Positions 48,270-57,525 of a stretch of DNA of 64,000 nt are shown here, piece by piece. The notes beneath the pieces were generated by a model. That model worked only from the letters and a program-made list of their open reading frames with translations, was not told where the DNA came from and searched no databases. The position numbers and the translations under genes were made by a program. This DNA comes from Aquincola tertiaricarbonis (GTDB lineage Bacteria > Pseudomonadota > Gammaproteobacteria > Burkholderiales > Burkholderiaceae_C): contig NZ_CP097636.1 of the NCBI RefSeq assembly GCF_023573145.1, forward strand, positions 3,038,001-3,102,000, in the 5' to 3' direction. Within the stretch, counting starts at the first letter, position 1; every line of letters begins with the position of its first letter.

Positions 48270-49694
48270 TCACGCCGCCTTGCTCGGGCCACCGAGTCGC
48301 CCAAGCACTCGGCGCTGCATGTCTAACGCCGATTTCTTCTTCAGGCTTGAATCGGGACCGGGCAGAACCCCTAGAAGCGGAGAGCCGATGGAAAACGCGA
48401 TGTCCTGGGGTCCCCGGACGCGGCGGTTTGCGAGTTCCAACACCAACGCGCTGCCGATGGCGAGGAAACTACCCACAAACAGCGCAAGCGCCACATTCAG
48501 AGGGATCTTGGGGAACGAGGGCTCAATGGGAGGAGTTGCCGCTGTAAGCACATTGACGTTGCTCTGCGTAGCCTGACTTTCGAGGCTAGACTGGTTGAAG
48601 CGCGCCGTTACGGCTTGATAAGCCAATTGGGCGCTCTCAACGTCCCGCATCAACACTGCACCTTGATCGCGGATAGTTTTTAATCGCAAAACCTTTGCGC
48701 GCTGCTGTTCCAATGCCGCGCGCACCTCGCTCTCCCGCTGTTTTGCGATGGCATTTGACACTCCTAATCCGCCGGTCACTTTCTGAGTCTCAACCTGAAT
48801 ACGATCACGCAACGACTCTATGCTTGATTTCAGTTCTACGACTTGCGGGTTTCTATCGCCCAACCGAGATGACAGCTCCTGAAGACGGGCCTCGGATCGC
48901 GACAAGTCGGCCTTTAAACCTGCAATGAGCGGGTTGGTCAGAACCTCTTGGAGCCGATCACCCGCCCCGCGTCCAGCCTGTGCTTGTCGGCTGCTTGCCT
49001 CCGAAGCCATGGTCTGAAGAAGCACAGATTGCGAAGTCAACTCGTTAAGGCGCTGAGTCTCATCGTCAAACCGCTCGTCACTAGCAATGATTCCGCTCTC
49101 CTTCTGAAAGGCGGACAATTTCGCTTGAGCGGCCTCCAAAACGTCTCTAGCCTCCTTAGCGCGGACGTCGAAGAAATTCGTATATTGCTTTGCAGGGTTC
49201 ACGCGCAGCTCAAGAGATGTCTCCAGATAAGCCTGCACGAAAGCGTTTGCCACCGCTGCCGCGAAATTTGGGTCAGGCGCCTTATACGTCACGGTGATCA
49301 CGCTCGATTCCCGAGATGGGCGCACATCCATCTTTTTCTGGAAAAGAGCGACAAGCCAAGTTTCAATATCACCCTCACCTGCCATATCGTCCTGCCACTG
49401 CTGGCGAACTTGCGGGTTCTCCGCCAGTTTGAGATTTCTCACCACTCGACGGGCGACTCGTTCACTCTGAATGATGTCGACTTGAGTCGCCATAAACGCA
49501 GGTGATGCCATGCCAGGCGCGAGGATGCTGGCGACCGGGTCTGGTTTGAAATCTACGACAACGGACGCCTCGGCCGTGTACTGAGCCGGAAGCAAAAAGC
49601 TGATTGCAAGCGCCAAGAGAACCGTTACCCCGAGCACACTCAGCGCCACCCACTTTCGTGCCGCCAAAATAGACAAAAACTGACCGAAACTCAT
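48270..49694 (-). CDS. epsF: EPS chain-length determinant protein EpsF (Wzc/PCP type)
   Basis: The 474-aa inner-membrane protein has an N-terminal membrane segment (WVALSVLGVTVLLALAISFL), a long periplasmic coiled-coil domain (about 180–380, with repeated heptads from EARDVLEAAQAKLSAFQ to QQRAKVLRLKTIRDQGAVLM), and a C-terminal Pro-rich membrane segment (PSFPKIPLNVALALFVGSFL). It lacks its own kinase domain, which is supplied by the separate epsG. It sets chain length with EpsG and connects to the EpsE export channel. Confidence 0.93.
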   Translation of the reverse strand: MSFGQFLSILAARKWVALSVLGVTVLLALAISFLLPAQYTAEASVVVDFKPDPVASILAPGMASPAFMATQVDIIQSERVARRVVRNLKLAENPQVRQQWQDDMAGEGDIETWLVALFQKKMDVRPSRESSVITVTYKAPDPNFAAAVANAFVQAYLETSLELRVNPAKQYTNFFDVRAKEARDVLEAAQAKLSAFQKESGIIASDERFDDETQRLNELTSQSVLLQTMASEASSRQAQAGRGAGDRLQEVLTNPLIAGLKADLSRSEARLQELSSRLGDRNPQVVELKSSIESLRDRIQVETQKVTGGLGVSNAIAKQRESEVRAALEQQRAKVLRLKTIRDQGAVLMRDVESAQLAYQAVTARFNQSSLESQATQSNVNVLTAATPPIEPSFPKIPLNVALALFVGSFLAIGSALVLELANRRVRGPQDIAFSIGSPLLGVLPGPDSSLKKKSALDMQRRVLGRLGGPSKAA

Positions 49695-49703
49695 ATCACC
49701 ACC

Positions 49704-50567
49704 TTAGAAGAGGCTCTCGCGGACGTATACAACATCGCCGTCTGCGATCGTGTCATCCATAGACGGCTGGATGATTTGCATCCGGCCATCGGCGGCCCGA
49801 CGATGAACACGCAGTCCCTTTTCGGTGCCTCTTTGAGTGAGTCCACCACCCGCGGCGAGAGCCTGCATCACAGTCATGCCGCGCTCGAGGCGAAGTGGGC
49901 CAGGTCGCTGCACTTCGCCGTAGATGTAGACCATTGGCGCACGTTCGACGTACAAAACGTCCCCATTCTCGATTCGTACGTCGTCTTCCCTACCTGAACT
50001 CCGAAACAGCCCCGGTAGATCTATTTGCTTGCGAAACGGTACGCCGTTTCGCTGGCCTACCAAAGTAACAGTATCTGCGCCGGTTACCGCGACTCCACCC
50101 GCATTCGCCAAGAGGTCAGTCATTCGCATGTCCGCGACCTCGATTGGAAAGCGGCCAGGACGATTGACCTGCCCAAGTACGCTAGCTTGATTTCCTCTGA
50201 CCTGGAGCACCAGCAAACTGACCTGCGGCTGCTTGACGAAATTTCCGTTTCGTAAGCCATCAGCAATCAAGCGCTCAGCTTGGCCAACGCTTTTGCCGCC
50301 AATGCGCAAGTTGCCCAGCAGGGGGTAGCTGATTACACCGTTCTCGCTGACACGAACTTCCAAGGTGAGATCTGGATTCTGAAAAACAGAGATCCTTACA
50401 ACGTCACCAGCCCCGAGTAGATATTCAGAATCGGTCGAGGACGGAGCGCTGGCCGCAGCGCTAGCGCTCGGGGCGGCGACTTGACCAAACGCGCACGAAG
50501 GTGACGCCAATCCCATCACGGTGACAGCGACCGCAGCGACGACTGTGTGCTTGAATATATTTCTCAT
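49704..50567 (-). CDS. epsE: Polysaccharide export protein EpsE (Wza-like)
   Basis: The 287-aa exported protein has a signal peptide (hydrophobic VVAAVAVTVMGLASPSCAFG), a Poly_export domain (EYLLGAGDVVRISVFQNPDL), and two SLBB domains (about 125–180 and 205–270; QVNRPGRFPIEVADMRM and EVQRPGPLRLERGMTVM). It forms the periplasm-to-outer-membrane channel for EPS. The ATG at 50567 overlaps the epsD stop (TGATG); a GTG one codon upstream is also possible. Confidence 0.92.
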   Translation of the reverse strand: MRNIFKHTVVAAVAVTVMGLASPSCAFGQVAAPSASAAASAPSSTDSEYLLGAGDVVRISVFQNPDLTLEVRVSENGVISYPLLGNLRIGGKSVGQAERLIADGLRNGNFVKQPQVSLLVLQVRGNQASVLGQVNRPGRFPIEVADMRMTDLLANAGGVAVTGADTVTLVGQRNGVPFRKQIDLPGLFRSSGREDDVRIENGDVLYVERAPMVYIYGEVQRPGPLRLERGMTVMQALAAGGGLTQRGTEKGLRVHRRAADGRMQIIQPSMDDTIADGDVVYVRESLF

Positions 50568-51574
50568 CACTTGAGTCTCATTCCCTTGCTGATCGTGTCC
50601 GAATCCAAACCACCGCTTGCAGCAGGAGCCGCTTGGGTAGCAGCAGCCGGCAAGGATGCCGTTGGAGCGGGCGCAGGTGCCGGCGCAGCCGCAGGCGCAC
50701 TGGCGGCGCCGTCCGCGAACTTGCCGACGTATTCAATCTTCGCCTCACCCCGCATCCGCTTGACATCGTCTTCAACCAACTTCCGCTTCCGGTCATTGGT
50801 CAAGAACTGCTCGATCGCCGGCGTAGCCTGTTCCAGCGTCACCGGCTGGCTGCGCGAGTTGACGAGGACGATGACCTGGGCGCCGTTGGGCGACGGCTGC
50901 AGCACCGCCTGGCCGTCTTGTAGGCGGGCGAAGTTGTCCAGGCTGGCCAGCGGCAGCTGCTCCGCTGCCCGCACGGCCTGGTTGCCGGCGAACTTGAAGT
51001 CGTTGGCCTTGAGGTAATCGACGAATTCGTTCACGTTCTTGGCCTCAGCAAGCTTCGTGCGAAGGCCGTCGACCTGCTCGGGCTTGGCTTCGATGGCCAG
51101 CTCTTGCAGGTTGTAGATGCGGCGCTCCTTGAAGAGGGCCGGCTTCTCGTCGTAGTACTTGCGCACTTCGTCGGGCGTGGGCTTGCTGGCGGTTTCGCCG
51201 ATCTTGTCCACGTACGCGCGCGCGATGATTTCGCGCTTGGCGGCCTCGATCTGCTGCACCACGCGCGGGTCGCGGTCCAGCTTCTGGTCGGTGGCCTTCT
51301 GCACGGCCAGCTCCTGGTCGATCAGGCGTTCCAGGATCTGCTTGCTGGCAGCGTCTGCCTGCTCAGGGCGCAGGCCGCGCTGCTGCTGCAGCACGAAGTT
51401 GATCTGGTGAACGGTGATTTCTTCCTTGTTCACCTTGGCAGCCGTCTGGCTGGCGCCCTTTTCTTTCTTTTCCCCGCAACCCGCGGCCAGCAACATGGCG
51501 GCACAGGCCGCGGCGATGCAGGCCACACGCAAACTTTGGCGCGCCTGGGGATGAGGGTCGGATCGGGTCGTCAC
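50567..51574 (-). CDS. epsD: EpsD-family peptidyl-prolyl cis-trans isomerase lipoprotein
   Basis: The protein of about 335 aa has a lipoprotein signal with lipobox LAAGC (Cys33), a SurA-like chaperone region (KVNKEEITVHQINFVLQQQR, LIDQELAVQKATDQKLDRD), and a PPIase-like part with YNLQELAIEAKPEQVDGL. The C-terminal ~45 residues are an Ala/Pro linker. I prefer the GTG at 51574 because GGGAG lies 8 bp upstream; an in-frame ATG at 51607 would give a longer signal. It heads the – arm of the EPS operon and is thought to help fold outer-membrane export parts. Confidence 0.88.
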   Translation of the reverse strand: MTTRSDPHPQARQSLRVACIAAACAAMLLAAGCGEKKEKGASQTAAKVNKEEITVHQINFVLQQQRGLRPEQADAASKQILERLIDQELAVQKATDQKLDRDPRVVQQIEAAKREIIARAYVDKIGETASKPTPDEVRKYYDEKPALFKERRIYNLQELAIEAKPEQVDGLRTKLAEAKNVNEFVDYLKANDFKFAGNQAVRAAEQLPLASLDNFARLQDGQAVLQPSPNGAQVIVLVNSRSQPVTLEQATPAIEQFLTNDRKRKLVEDDVKRMRGEAKIEYVGKFADGAASAPAAAPAPAPAPTASLPAAATQAAPAASGGLDSDTISKGMRLK

Positions 51575-51729
51575 GCTGGAATCTCCCACCTTGCCGGGCA
51601 AGGTCATGTCTAGGGGTGTGGGCTCGCAGGATGCGGACCAGCATGGCGCCGGCCGTCGATTGCCCAGACGGCGGAGTGTATAGGGCCGCCTATGGCAGAT
51701 CCGTGTAAGCACTGACAGACAAGGTATCA

Positions 51730-51750
51730 CTCCCCATGTGTGTAGGGGAG
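51730..51750 (-). terminator. Hairpin between ubiE and epsD
   Basis: CTCCCC and GGGGAG pair perfectly over 6 bp around a 9-base loop, about 24 bp after the ubiE stop. No T-tract follows, so it may be a weak terminator separating ubiE from the EPS operon. Confidence 0.35.
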
Positions 51751-51773
51751 ACCGTGTCTTCAGGCACAAACGA

Positions 51774-52505
51774 TCAGCACTTGATGCCAACGTGCAGCGC
51801 CACCACGCCGCCCGTGAGATTGTGCACATCCACATGGCCGAAGCCAGCGGTCTTCATCATCGCTTTCAGCGTCTGCTGGTCGGGGTGCATGCGGATGGAC
51901 TCGGCCAGGTACTGGTAGCTGTGCGCATCGCCCGCCACCCACTGGCCCAGGCGCGGCAGCACCTTGAAGGAGTACCAGTCGTAGGCTTTTTGCAACGGCG
52001 CCGCCACCTTGGAGAACTCCAGCACCAGCAGCCGGCCGCCGGGGCGCAGCACGCGGTTCATTTCCTTCAGCGCACCGTCCTTGTGCGTCATGTTGCGCAG
52101 GCCGAAGGCGACACTGACCAGGTCGAAGCTGGCGTCCTTGAAAGGCAGGTGCTCTGCATCGCACAAGGTGGTGGGCAGCACCAGGCCTTCGTCCAGCAGG
52201 CGATCGCGGCCGGTGCGCAGCATGGCCTCGTTGATGTCGGTGTGCACCACCACGCCGCTGGCGCCCACCTTCTTGCTGAAGGCGCGGGCCAGGTCGCCGG
52301 TGCCGCCGGCGATGTCGAGCACGCGGCTGCCTTCGCGCAGATCGGCCACGGCCACGGTGTAGGCCTTCCAGGCACGGTGCAGGCCCATCGACATCAGGTC
52401 GTTCATGACGTCGTACTTGGTGGCCACCGAGTCGAACACGCCGCGCACGCGCTGCGCTTTCTCTCGCTCGTCGACGGTCTGGAAACCGAAATGGGTCTGG
52501 CTCAT
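51774..52505 (-). CDS. ubiE: Ubiquinone/menaquinone methyltransferase UbiE
   Basis: The 243-aa SAM-dependent methyltransferase has the motif [58 protein letters not shown] and [15 protein letters not shown], all UbiE hallmarks. It C-methylates the benzoquinol ring in ubiquinone synthesis. In this window its usual partners ubiJ and ubiB are 29 kb away on the same strand, separated by the EPS island. It starts 14 bp after the DUF971 gene. Confidence 0.96.
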   Translation of the reverse strand: MSQTHFGFQTVDEREKAQRVRGVFDSVATKYDVMNDLMSMGLHRAWKAYTVAVADLREGSRVLDIAGGTGDLARAFSKKVGASGVVVHTDINEAMLRTGRDRLLDEGLVLPTTLCDAEHLPFKDASFDLVSVAFGLRNMTHKDGALKEMNRVLRPGGRLLVLEFSKVAAPLQKAYDWYSFKVLPRLGQWVAGDAHSYQYLAESIRMHPDQQTLKAMMKTAGFGHVDVHNLTGGVVALHVGIKC

Positions 52506-52519
52506 CGCTGCTTCCGCTG

Positions 52520-52918
52520 CTAGTGGTTGCCGCAGGCGTGGCCGCCCGCGGTGGGCATGGGCGCGTCTCGGTCGACGCCGGCCTGCTGCAACCGGGTTTC
52601 GTATTGGCGCCAGAGGTCTGGCTGCTCACTGCCCAGGAAGTAGAGGTACTCCCAGGTGAAGATGCCGGAATCGTGCCCGTCGCTGAACTTCGGCTGCACC
52701 GCGTAGTGGCCCACCTGCACGATGTCTTCGATGACCACGTCGCGCTTGCCATGCTGCAGCACTTCCTGGCCCGGGCCGTGGCCCTGCACTTCGGCCGAGG
52801 GCGAGTACACGCGCATCAGCTCGAACGGGATGCGGAAGCTGCGCCCGTCGTCGAAGCTCACTTCCAGCAGGCGCGACTGCTGGTGCACCGTGACGCCGGT
52901 GGGTTGCGGTTTGCTCAT
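52520..52918 (-). CDS. DUF971 (gamma-butyrobetaine-hydroxylase-like N-terminal domain) protein
   Basis: The 132-aa protein is a single DUF971 domain: [40 protein letters not shown] and [19 protein letters not shown]. Family function is not established; a link to Fe-S or quinone metabolism has been suggested by its usual place before ubiE. The ATG at 52918 overlaps the HIT gene stop by 4 bp. The longer open frame is an extension through the HIT gene. Confidence 0.88.
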   Translation of the reverse strand: MSKPQPTGVTVHQQSRLLEVSFDDGRSFRIPFELMRVYSPSAEVQGHGPGQEVLQHGKRDVVIEDIVQVGHYAVQPKFSDGHDSGIFTWEYLYFLGSEQPDLWRQYETRLQQAGVDRDAPMPTAGGHACGNH

Positions 52919-53358
52919 GCGGCCTCCAGCGCGGCGGCCACGGCCGCGTCCAGTTGATCGAGGGTGCAGGACAGGCGCTGCACCGCGGGCGGCTGCACGC
53001 TGCGTTGGGCCGTGCCCCACACCGGCTGCGGAAAGTGGCTGTCCCAGCTGAAGCGGGCGATCACGTGCCAGTGCAGGTGCGGCACCATGTTGCCGAAGGC
53101 GGCCAGGTTGATCTTGGTGGGGCGCAACTGCTGGCGCAGCGCCCGTTCCACCGCCACCAGCAGCGCCAGGCAGCGGGCCTGGTCTTCGGGCGACAGGTCG
53201 CTCAGCTCGGCCACATGGCGGTCGAGGATCAGGCGGTAGAAGGCGGGAAACAGCTCGTCCGCCGCGCGGATGACGCGCCAGCCCTCGCCCCGCCACACCA
53301 CGTGGCCGCCGGGCGTGGTGCACAGCTCGCAGGGCGCAGCGCTGGTAGACGCACTCAC
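52915..53358 (-). CDS. HIT-family protein
   Basis: The 147-aa protein has the histidine triad HLHWHVIAR near residue 96 and the preceding [10 protein letters not shown], with an N-terminal [21 protein letters not shown] proteins hydrolyse nucleotide conjugates. It lies between the large oxidoreductase gene (start overlapping its stop by 4 bp) and the DUF971 gene on the same strand. Confidence 0.9.
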   Translation of the reverse strand: MSASTSAAPCELCTTPGGHVVWRGEGWRVIRAADELFPAFYRLILDRHVAELSDLSPEDQARCLALLVAVERALRQQLRPTKINLAAFGNMVPHLHWHVIARFSWDSHFPQPVWGTAQRSVQPPAVQRLSCTLDQLDAAVAAALEAA

Positions 53359-56300
53359 ACCAGCACCCGCTCGATGCCGCCCTGGTTGGCGCGGGCCACG
53401 TACTCGGGCATCCAGTTCTCGCCCAGGATCTTGCGGGCCATTTCCACCACGATGTAGTCGGCTTCCAGCAGGCCGTTGTTCAGGTCGTTGCCGTAGCGGC
53501 TCAGGCCTTGCAGGCAGCTGGGGCAGCTGGTCAGGATCTTCACGTCCTGGCCGGCGGGCACGGCGCCGCTGTCGCGCAGCGCGGCTTCACCCTTGCGCAG
53601 CTCTTCTTCCTTGCGGAAGCGGATCTGCGTGGAGATGTCGGGCCGGGTGACGCCGAGGGTGCCGCTCTCGCCGCAGCAGCGGTCGTTCTTCAGCACGCCC
53701 TCGCCCACCAGCGCCTTGACCGTCTTCATCGGCTCCTGCAGCTTCATCGGCGTGTGGCAGGGGTCGTGGTACAGGTAGGCGCCCTGCTGCGCGGCCGGCA
53801 GCGTGATGCCACGCTCCAGCAGGTATTCGTGGATGTCGACAATCCGGCAGCCGGGGAAGATCTTGTCGAATTCATAGCCCTGCAGCTGGTCGTAGCAGGT
53901 GCCGCAGCTCACCACCACCGTCTTGATGTCCAGGTAGTTCAGCGTGTTGGCCACGCGGTGGAACAGCACCCGGTTGTCGGTGATCATCTGCTCGGCCTTG
54001 TCGAACTGACCCGAGCCGCGCTGCGGGTAGCCGCAGCACAGGTAGCCCGGCGGCAGCACGGTTTGCACGCCGGCATGCCACAGCATGGCCTGGGTGGCCA
54101 GGCCCACCTGGCTGAAGAGGCGTTCACTGCCGCAACCGGGGAAATAGAACACCGCCTCCGCCTCGGCCGTGGTGGCCTGCGGGTTGCGGATGATGGGCAC
54201 GTAGGCCTTGTCCTCGATGTCCAGCAGCGCACGGGCGGTGCGCTTGGGCAAGCCGCCGGGCAGCTTCTTGTTGATGAAGTGCACCACCTGCTCTTTGAGG
54301 GGCGCGGTGCCCACGGTGGCGGGGGGCGCGCCGGTCTGCTTGCGGGCGGCCAGCTTCAGCACGTCGTGCGCCAGGCGCTGGGCCTTGAAGCCCACGTCCA
54401 CCATCGCACTGCGCACCACCTTGATGGTTTGCGGGTTGGTGGCGTTGAGCATCAGCATCGCCGCGGCATTGCCGGGGCGGAAGCTCTTCTGGCCCATCTT
54501 GCGCAGCAGGTTGCGCATGTTCATCGACACGTCGCCGAAGTCGATCTTCACCGGGCACGGGTTGGCGCACTTGTGGCACACCGTGCAGTGGTCGGCCACG
54601 TCCTCGAACTCTTCCCAGTGCTTGATGGACACGCCGCGGCGGGTCTGCTCCTCGTACAGGAAGGCTTCCACCAGCAGCGAGGTGGCCAGGATCTTGTTGC
54701 GCGGGCTGTACAGCAGGTTGGCGCGCGGCACGTGGGTGGCGCACACCGGCTTGCACTTGCCGCAGCGCAGGCAGTCCTTGATGCTGTCGCTGATGGCGCC
54801 GATGTCGCTGCGCTGCATGATCAGCGACTCATGCCCCATCAGCCCGAAGCTGGGCGTGTAGGCATGGCGCAGGTCGGCGGCGTGCACGTCGGCCCAGTCG
54901 GCGGTGGTGCCGGGCCGCAGCAGCTTGCCGCGGTTGAAGCGGCCTTCGGGGTCCACGCGCCGCTTGTAGTCGGCAAAGGGCTGCAGCTCGTCTTCGCTGA
55001 GGAATTCGAGCTTGGTGATGCCGATACCGTGCTCGCCCGAGATCACGCCGTCGAGGCTGCGCGCCAGCGTCATGATGCGGGCCACCGCCTCATGCGCGGT
55101 TTGCAGCATCTCGTAGTTGTCGCTGTTGACCGGGATGTTGGTGTGCACGTTGCCGTCACCGGCATGCATGTGCAGCGCCACCCACACGCGGCCGCGCAGC
55201 ACTTCCTTGTGGATGCGATTGCACTCTTCCACGATGGGCGCCAGCGCCGCGCCCGCGAACAAGGCCTGCAGCGGCTTGCGGATCTGCGTTTTCCAGGAGG
55301 CGCGCAGCGTGGTGTCCTGGATCAGCTCGAAGAAGCTGCGCGCGTCGTCACCCGCAGCAATCTGGTCCAGGCCCTGCAGCCAGCCGCTCCACAGCACGCG
55401 CACTTCGCGCAGCAGCTGCAGCGCCTGCTGCACACGGTCTTCCAGCAGCTCGGCGCTGGGGATGTCGCCGGCATCGTCGCTCTTGCCCAGCGGCAGGTTG
55501 CCGCGCAGGAAAAACGCTTCCAGCGCATCGACCAGCTGCAGCTTGTTGCGCAGGCTCAGCTCGATGTTGATGCGCTCGATGCCGTTGGTGTACTCGCCCA
55601 TGCGCTCAAGCGGAATCACCACGTCTTCGTTGATCTTGAAGGCGTTGGTGTGGCGCGCGATGGCGGCGGTGCGCTTGCGGTCGAGCCAGAACTTCTTGCG
55701 CGCATCGGCGCTGACGGCCACGAAGCCTTCGCCCGCACGGCTGTTGGCGATGCGCACCACCTCGCTGGTGGCGCGGGCCACGGCGGCTTCGTCGTCGCCG
55801 ACGATGTCGCCGATGAGCACCATCTTGGGCAGGCCGTTGGCGCTGGTGCTGCCGCGCTTGCTCTTGGTGGCGTAGCCCACCGCCTTCAGGTAGCGGTCGT
55901 CCAGGTGTTCCAGGCCGGCCAGGATGGCGCCGCCGGGTTGGCGTGCCTCGGCGAACATGAAGTCCTTGATCTCGACGATGCTGGGCACGGCATCTTTGGC
56001 ATTGCCGAAAAACTCCAGGCACACGGTGCGGGTGTGGGCCGGCATGCGGTGCACCACCCAGCGCGCGCTGGTGATCAGGCCGTCGCAGCCTTCTTTCTGG
56101 ATGCCGGGCAGGCCGGCCAGGAACTTGTCGGTGACGTCCTTGCCCAGCCCTTCCTTGCGGAACACGCGACCGGGGATCTCCAGCATCTCGGTGCGTTCCA
56201 GCACCTTGCCCGAGGCATCGAAGTAGCGCAGCTCGAAGCGCGCCGCCTCCACATCGTGGATCTTGCCCAGGTTGTGGTCCAGGCGCACCACCTCCAGCCA

Positions 56301-57290
56301 CTTGGCGTCGGGCGTGACCATGCGCCAGCTGGCCAGGTTGTCGAGCGCGGTGCCCCACAGCACGGCCTTCTTGCCGCCCGCGTTCATCGCGATGTTGCCG
56401 CCGATGCAGCTGGCCTCGGCCGAGGTGGGATCGACCGCGAACACATAGCCCGCACGCTCGGCCGCGTCGGCCACCCGCTGGGTGACCACGCCGGCCTCGG
56501 TGTACACGGTGGCCACCGGCTTCGCCAGCCCGGGCAGGCTGACCAGCTCCACCTCGGTCATGCGCTCGAGCTTCTCGGTGTTGATCACCGCGCTCTTCCA
56601 CGTGAGTGGAATGGCGCCGCCGGTGTAACCAGTGCCACCCCCGCGCGGAATGATGGTCAGCCCCAGCTCCACGCAGGCCTGCACCAGGCCGGCCATCTCC
56701 GCCTCGGTATCGGGCGTGAGCACCACGAAGGGGTACTCCACGCGCCAGTCTGTGGCGTCGGTGACGTGCGAAACGCGCGACAGGCCGTCGAACTTGATGT
56801 TGTCCTTGGCGGTGATGCGGCCCAACGTGCGGCGGGCGCGGCGGCGCAGCTCGTCCAGCTGGTCGAACGAGGTGGCAAAGCCCGCCACCGCGCCCTGGGC
56901 CAGCTGCAGCAGCTCACCCACCAGCGCATCGCGCTGCGGATCGGCCTGCGGATCGCGGCGCTTGGCGATCTCGCCCAGGCGGTGACGCAGCGCGTCCACC
57001 AGCAGGCCGCGGCGCTTGGGGTTGTCCAGCAGGTCGTCCTGCAGGTACGGGTTGCGCTGCACCACCCAGATGTCGCCCAGCACCTCGTACAGCATGCGGG
57101 CGGAGCGGCCGGTGCGGCGTTCGCCGCGCAGCTTGTCCAGCAGCGTCCAGGCGCGCTCGCCCAGGAGCCGCATCACGATCTCGCGGTCGGAGAACGAGGT
57201 GTAGTTGTAGGGAATCTCGCGCAGGCGGGGCGCCTGCTCATCAGCAAGGCCGGGCGCGGCCAGGGTATTCACGGCAAGCGGTGCATTCAT
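53355..57290 (-). CDS. Fused FAD-linked oxidase / 4Fe-4S / CCG-domain dehydrogenase (DUF3683)
   Basis: The 1311-aa protein is a fusion. The N-terminal ~180 residues form a DUF3683-type domain ([20 protein letters not shown]). An FAD-binding PCMH domain follows ([18 protein letters not shown]), then the FAD-oxidase C-terminal domain (about 600–850, with [10 protein letters not shown]). A 4Fe-4S part has [11 protein letters not shown] and [15 protein letters not shown]. The C-terminal CCG domains have [19 protein letters not shown] and CCGESGTLG. It resembles D-lactate or D-2-hydroxyacid dehydrogenases that pass electrons to quinones, but the substrate is unknown. I used the ATG at 57290 ([10 protein letters not shown]). 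Confidence 0.88.
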   Translation of the reverse strand: MNAPLAVNTLAAPGLADEQAPRLREIPYNYTSFSDREIVMRLLGERAWTLLDKLRGERRTGRSARMLYEVLGDIWVVQRNPYLQDDLLDNPKRRGLLVDALRHRLGEIAKRRDPQADPQRDALVGELLQLAQGAVAGFATSFDQLDELRRRARRTLGRITAKDNIKFDGLSRVSHVTDATDWRVEYPFVVLTPDTEAEMAGLVQACVELGLTIIPRGGGTGYTGGAIPLTWKSAVINTEKLERMTEVELVSLPGLAKPVATVYTEAGVVTQRVADAAERAGYVFAVDPTSAEASCIGGNIAMNAGGKKAVLWGTALDNLASWRMVTPDAKWLEVVRLDHNLGKIHDVEAARFELRYFDASGKVLERTEMLEIPGRVFRKEGLGKDVTDKFLAGLPGIQKEGCDGLITSARWVVHRMPAHTRTVCLEFFGNAKDAVPSIVEIKDFMFAEARQPGGAILAGLEHLDDRYLKAVGYATKSKRGSTSANGLPKMVLIGDIVGDDEAAVARATSEVVRIANSRAGEGFVAVSADARKKFWLDRKRTAAIARHTNAFKINEDVVIPLERMGEYTNGIERINIELSLRNKLQLVDALEAFFLRGNLPLGKSDDAGDIPSAELLEDRVQQALQLLREVRVLWSGWLQGLDQIAAGDDARSFFELIQDTTLRASWKTQIRKPLQALFAGAALAPIVEECNRIHKEVLRGRVWVALHMHAGDGNVHTNIPVNSDNYEMLQTAHEAVARIMTLARSLDGVISGEHGIGITKLEFLSEDELQPFADYKRRVDPEGRFNRGKLLRPGTTADWADVHAADLRHAYTPSFGLMGHESLIMQRSDIGAISDSIKDCLRCGKCKPVCATHVPRANLLYSPRNKILATSLLVEAFLYEEQTRRGVSIKHWEEFEDVADHCTVCHKCANPCPVKIDFGDVSMNMRNLLRKMGQKSFRPGNAAAMLMLNATNPQTIKVVRSAMVDVGFKAQRLAHDVLKLAARKQTGAPPATVGTAPLKEQVVHFINKKLPGGLPKRTARALLDIEDKAYVPIIRNPQATTAEAEAVFYFPGCGSERLFSQVGLATQAMLWHAGVQTVLPPGYLCCGYPQRGSGQFDKAEQMITDNRVLFHRVANTLNYLDIKTVVVSCGTCYDQLQGYEFDKIFPGCRIVDIHEYLLERGITLPAAQQGAYLYHDPCHTPMKLQEPMKTVKALVGEGVLKNDRCCGESGTLGVTRPDISTQIRFRKEEELRKGEAALRDSGAVPAGQDVKILTSCPSCLQGLSRYGNDLNNGLLEADYIVVEMARKILGENWMPEYVARANQGGIERVLV

Positions 57291-57459
57291 GTCATTTAAC
57301 CGCCGCCGCAGCCCGGGCGACGGCACCGGGCGGGGTTGACGCAAGGGGGGCTGGATGTTACCGCACCGCCCCAGAGTGCCCGGCCATGACCCTGCCGCGG
57401 CACCGCTTGCGGCGGGTTATCCCCGTTCCGCCGCCACCGGCTTTGTGACAGAAACGCGA

Positions 57460-57478
57460 CTGTCATCAAAACTGAAAA
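57460..57478 (+). promoter_or_regulatory. Possible PhoB box upstream of ugpB
   Basis: CTGTCAT at 57460 is followed after CAAAA by CTGAAAA, an imperfect match to the two 7-bp PhoB repeats, one base out of the usual spacing. A nearby inverse copy TGACAG lies at 57446. The ugp operon and its phosphodiesterase are PhoB-regulated in E. coli. The match is moderate. Confidence 0.4.
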
Positions 57479-57482
57479 TACT

Positions 57483-57505
57483 GGGGGGTCACGAGCCCCC
57501 CTTTT
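57483..57505 (+). promoter_or_regulatory. Terminator-like hairpin in the ugpB leader
   Basis: GGGGGG (57483–57488) pairs with CCCCCC (57496–57501) around a 7-base loop and is followed by TTTT, just after the possible promoter and 20 bp before the ugpB ATG. The gene on the other side is divergent, so this is not the end of an upstream + strand gene. It may be an attenuator or a 5' RNA-stabilising structure. Confidence 0.55.
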
Positions 57506-57525
57506 GTTCCTACGGAGCCCTTTGC

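Noticed and set aside
51575..51773. Sigma-54 or clear sigma-70 promoter for epsD
   Set aside because: No GG-N10-GC match and only partial hexamers (TATACA without a -35) were found.
53508..57299. 1263-aa + strand open frame
   Set aside because: Complete overlap with the – strand oxidoreductase and low-complexity His/Ala/Val composition.
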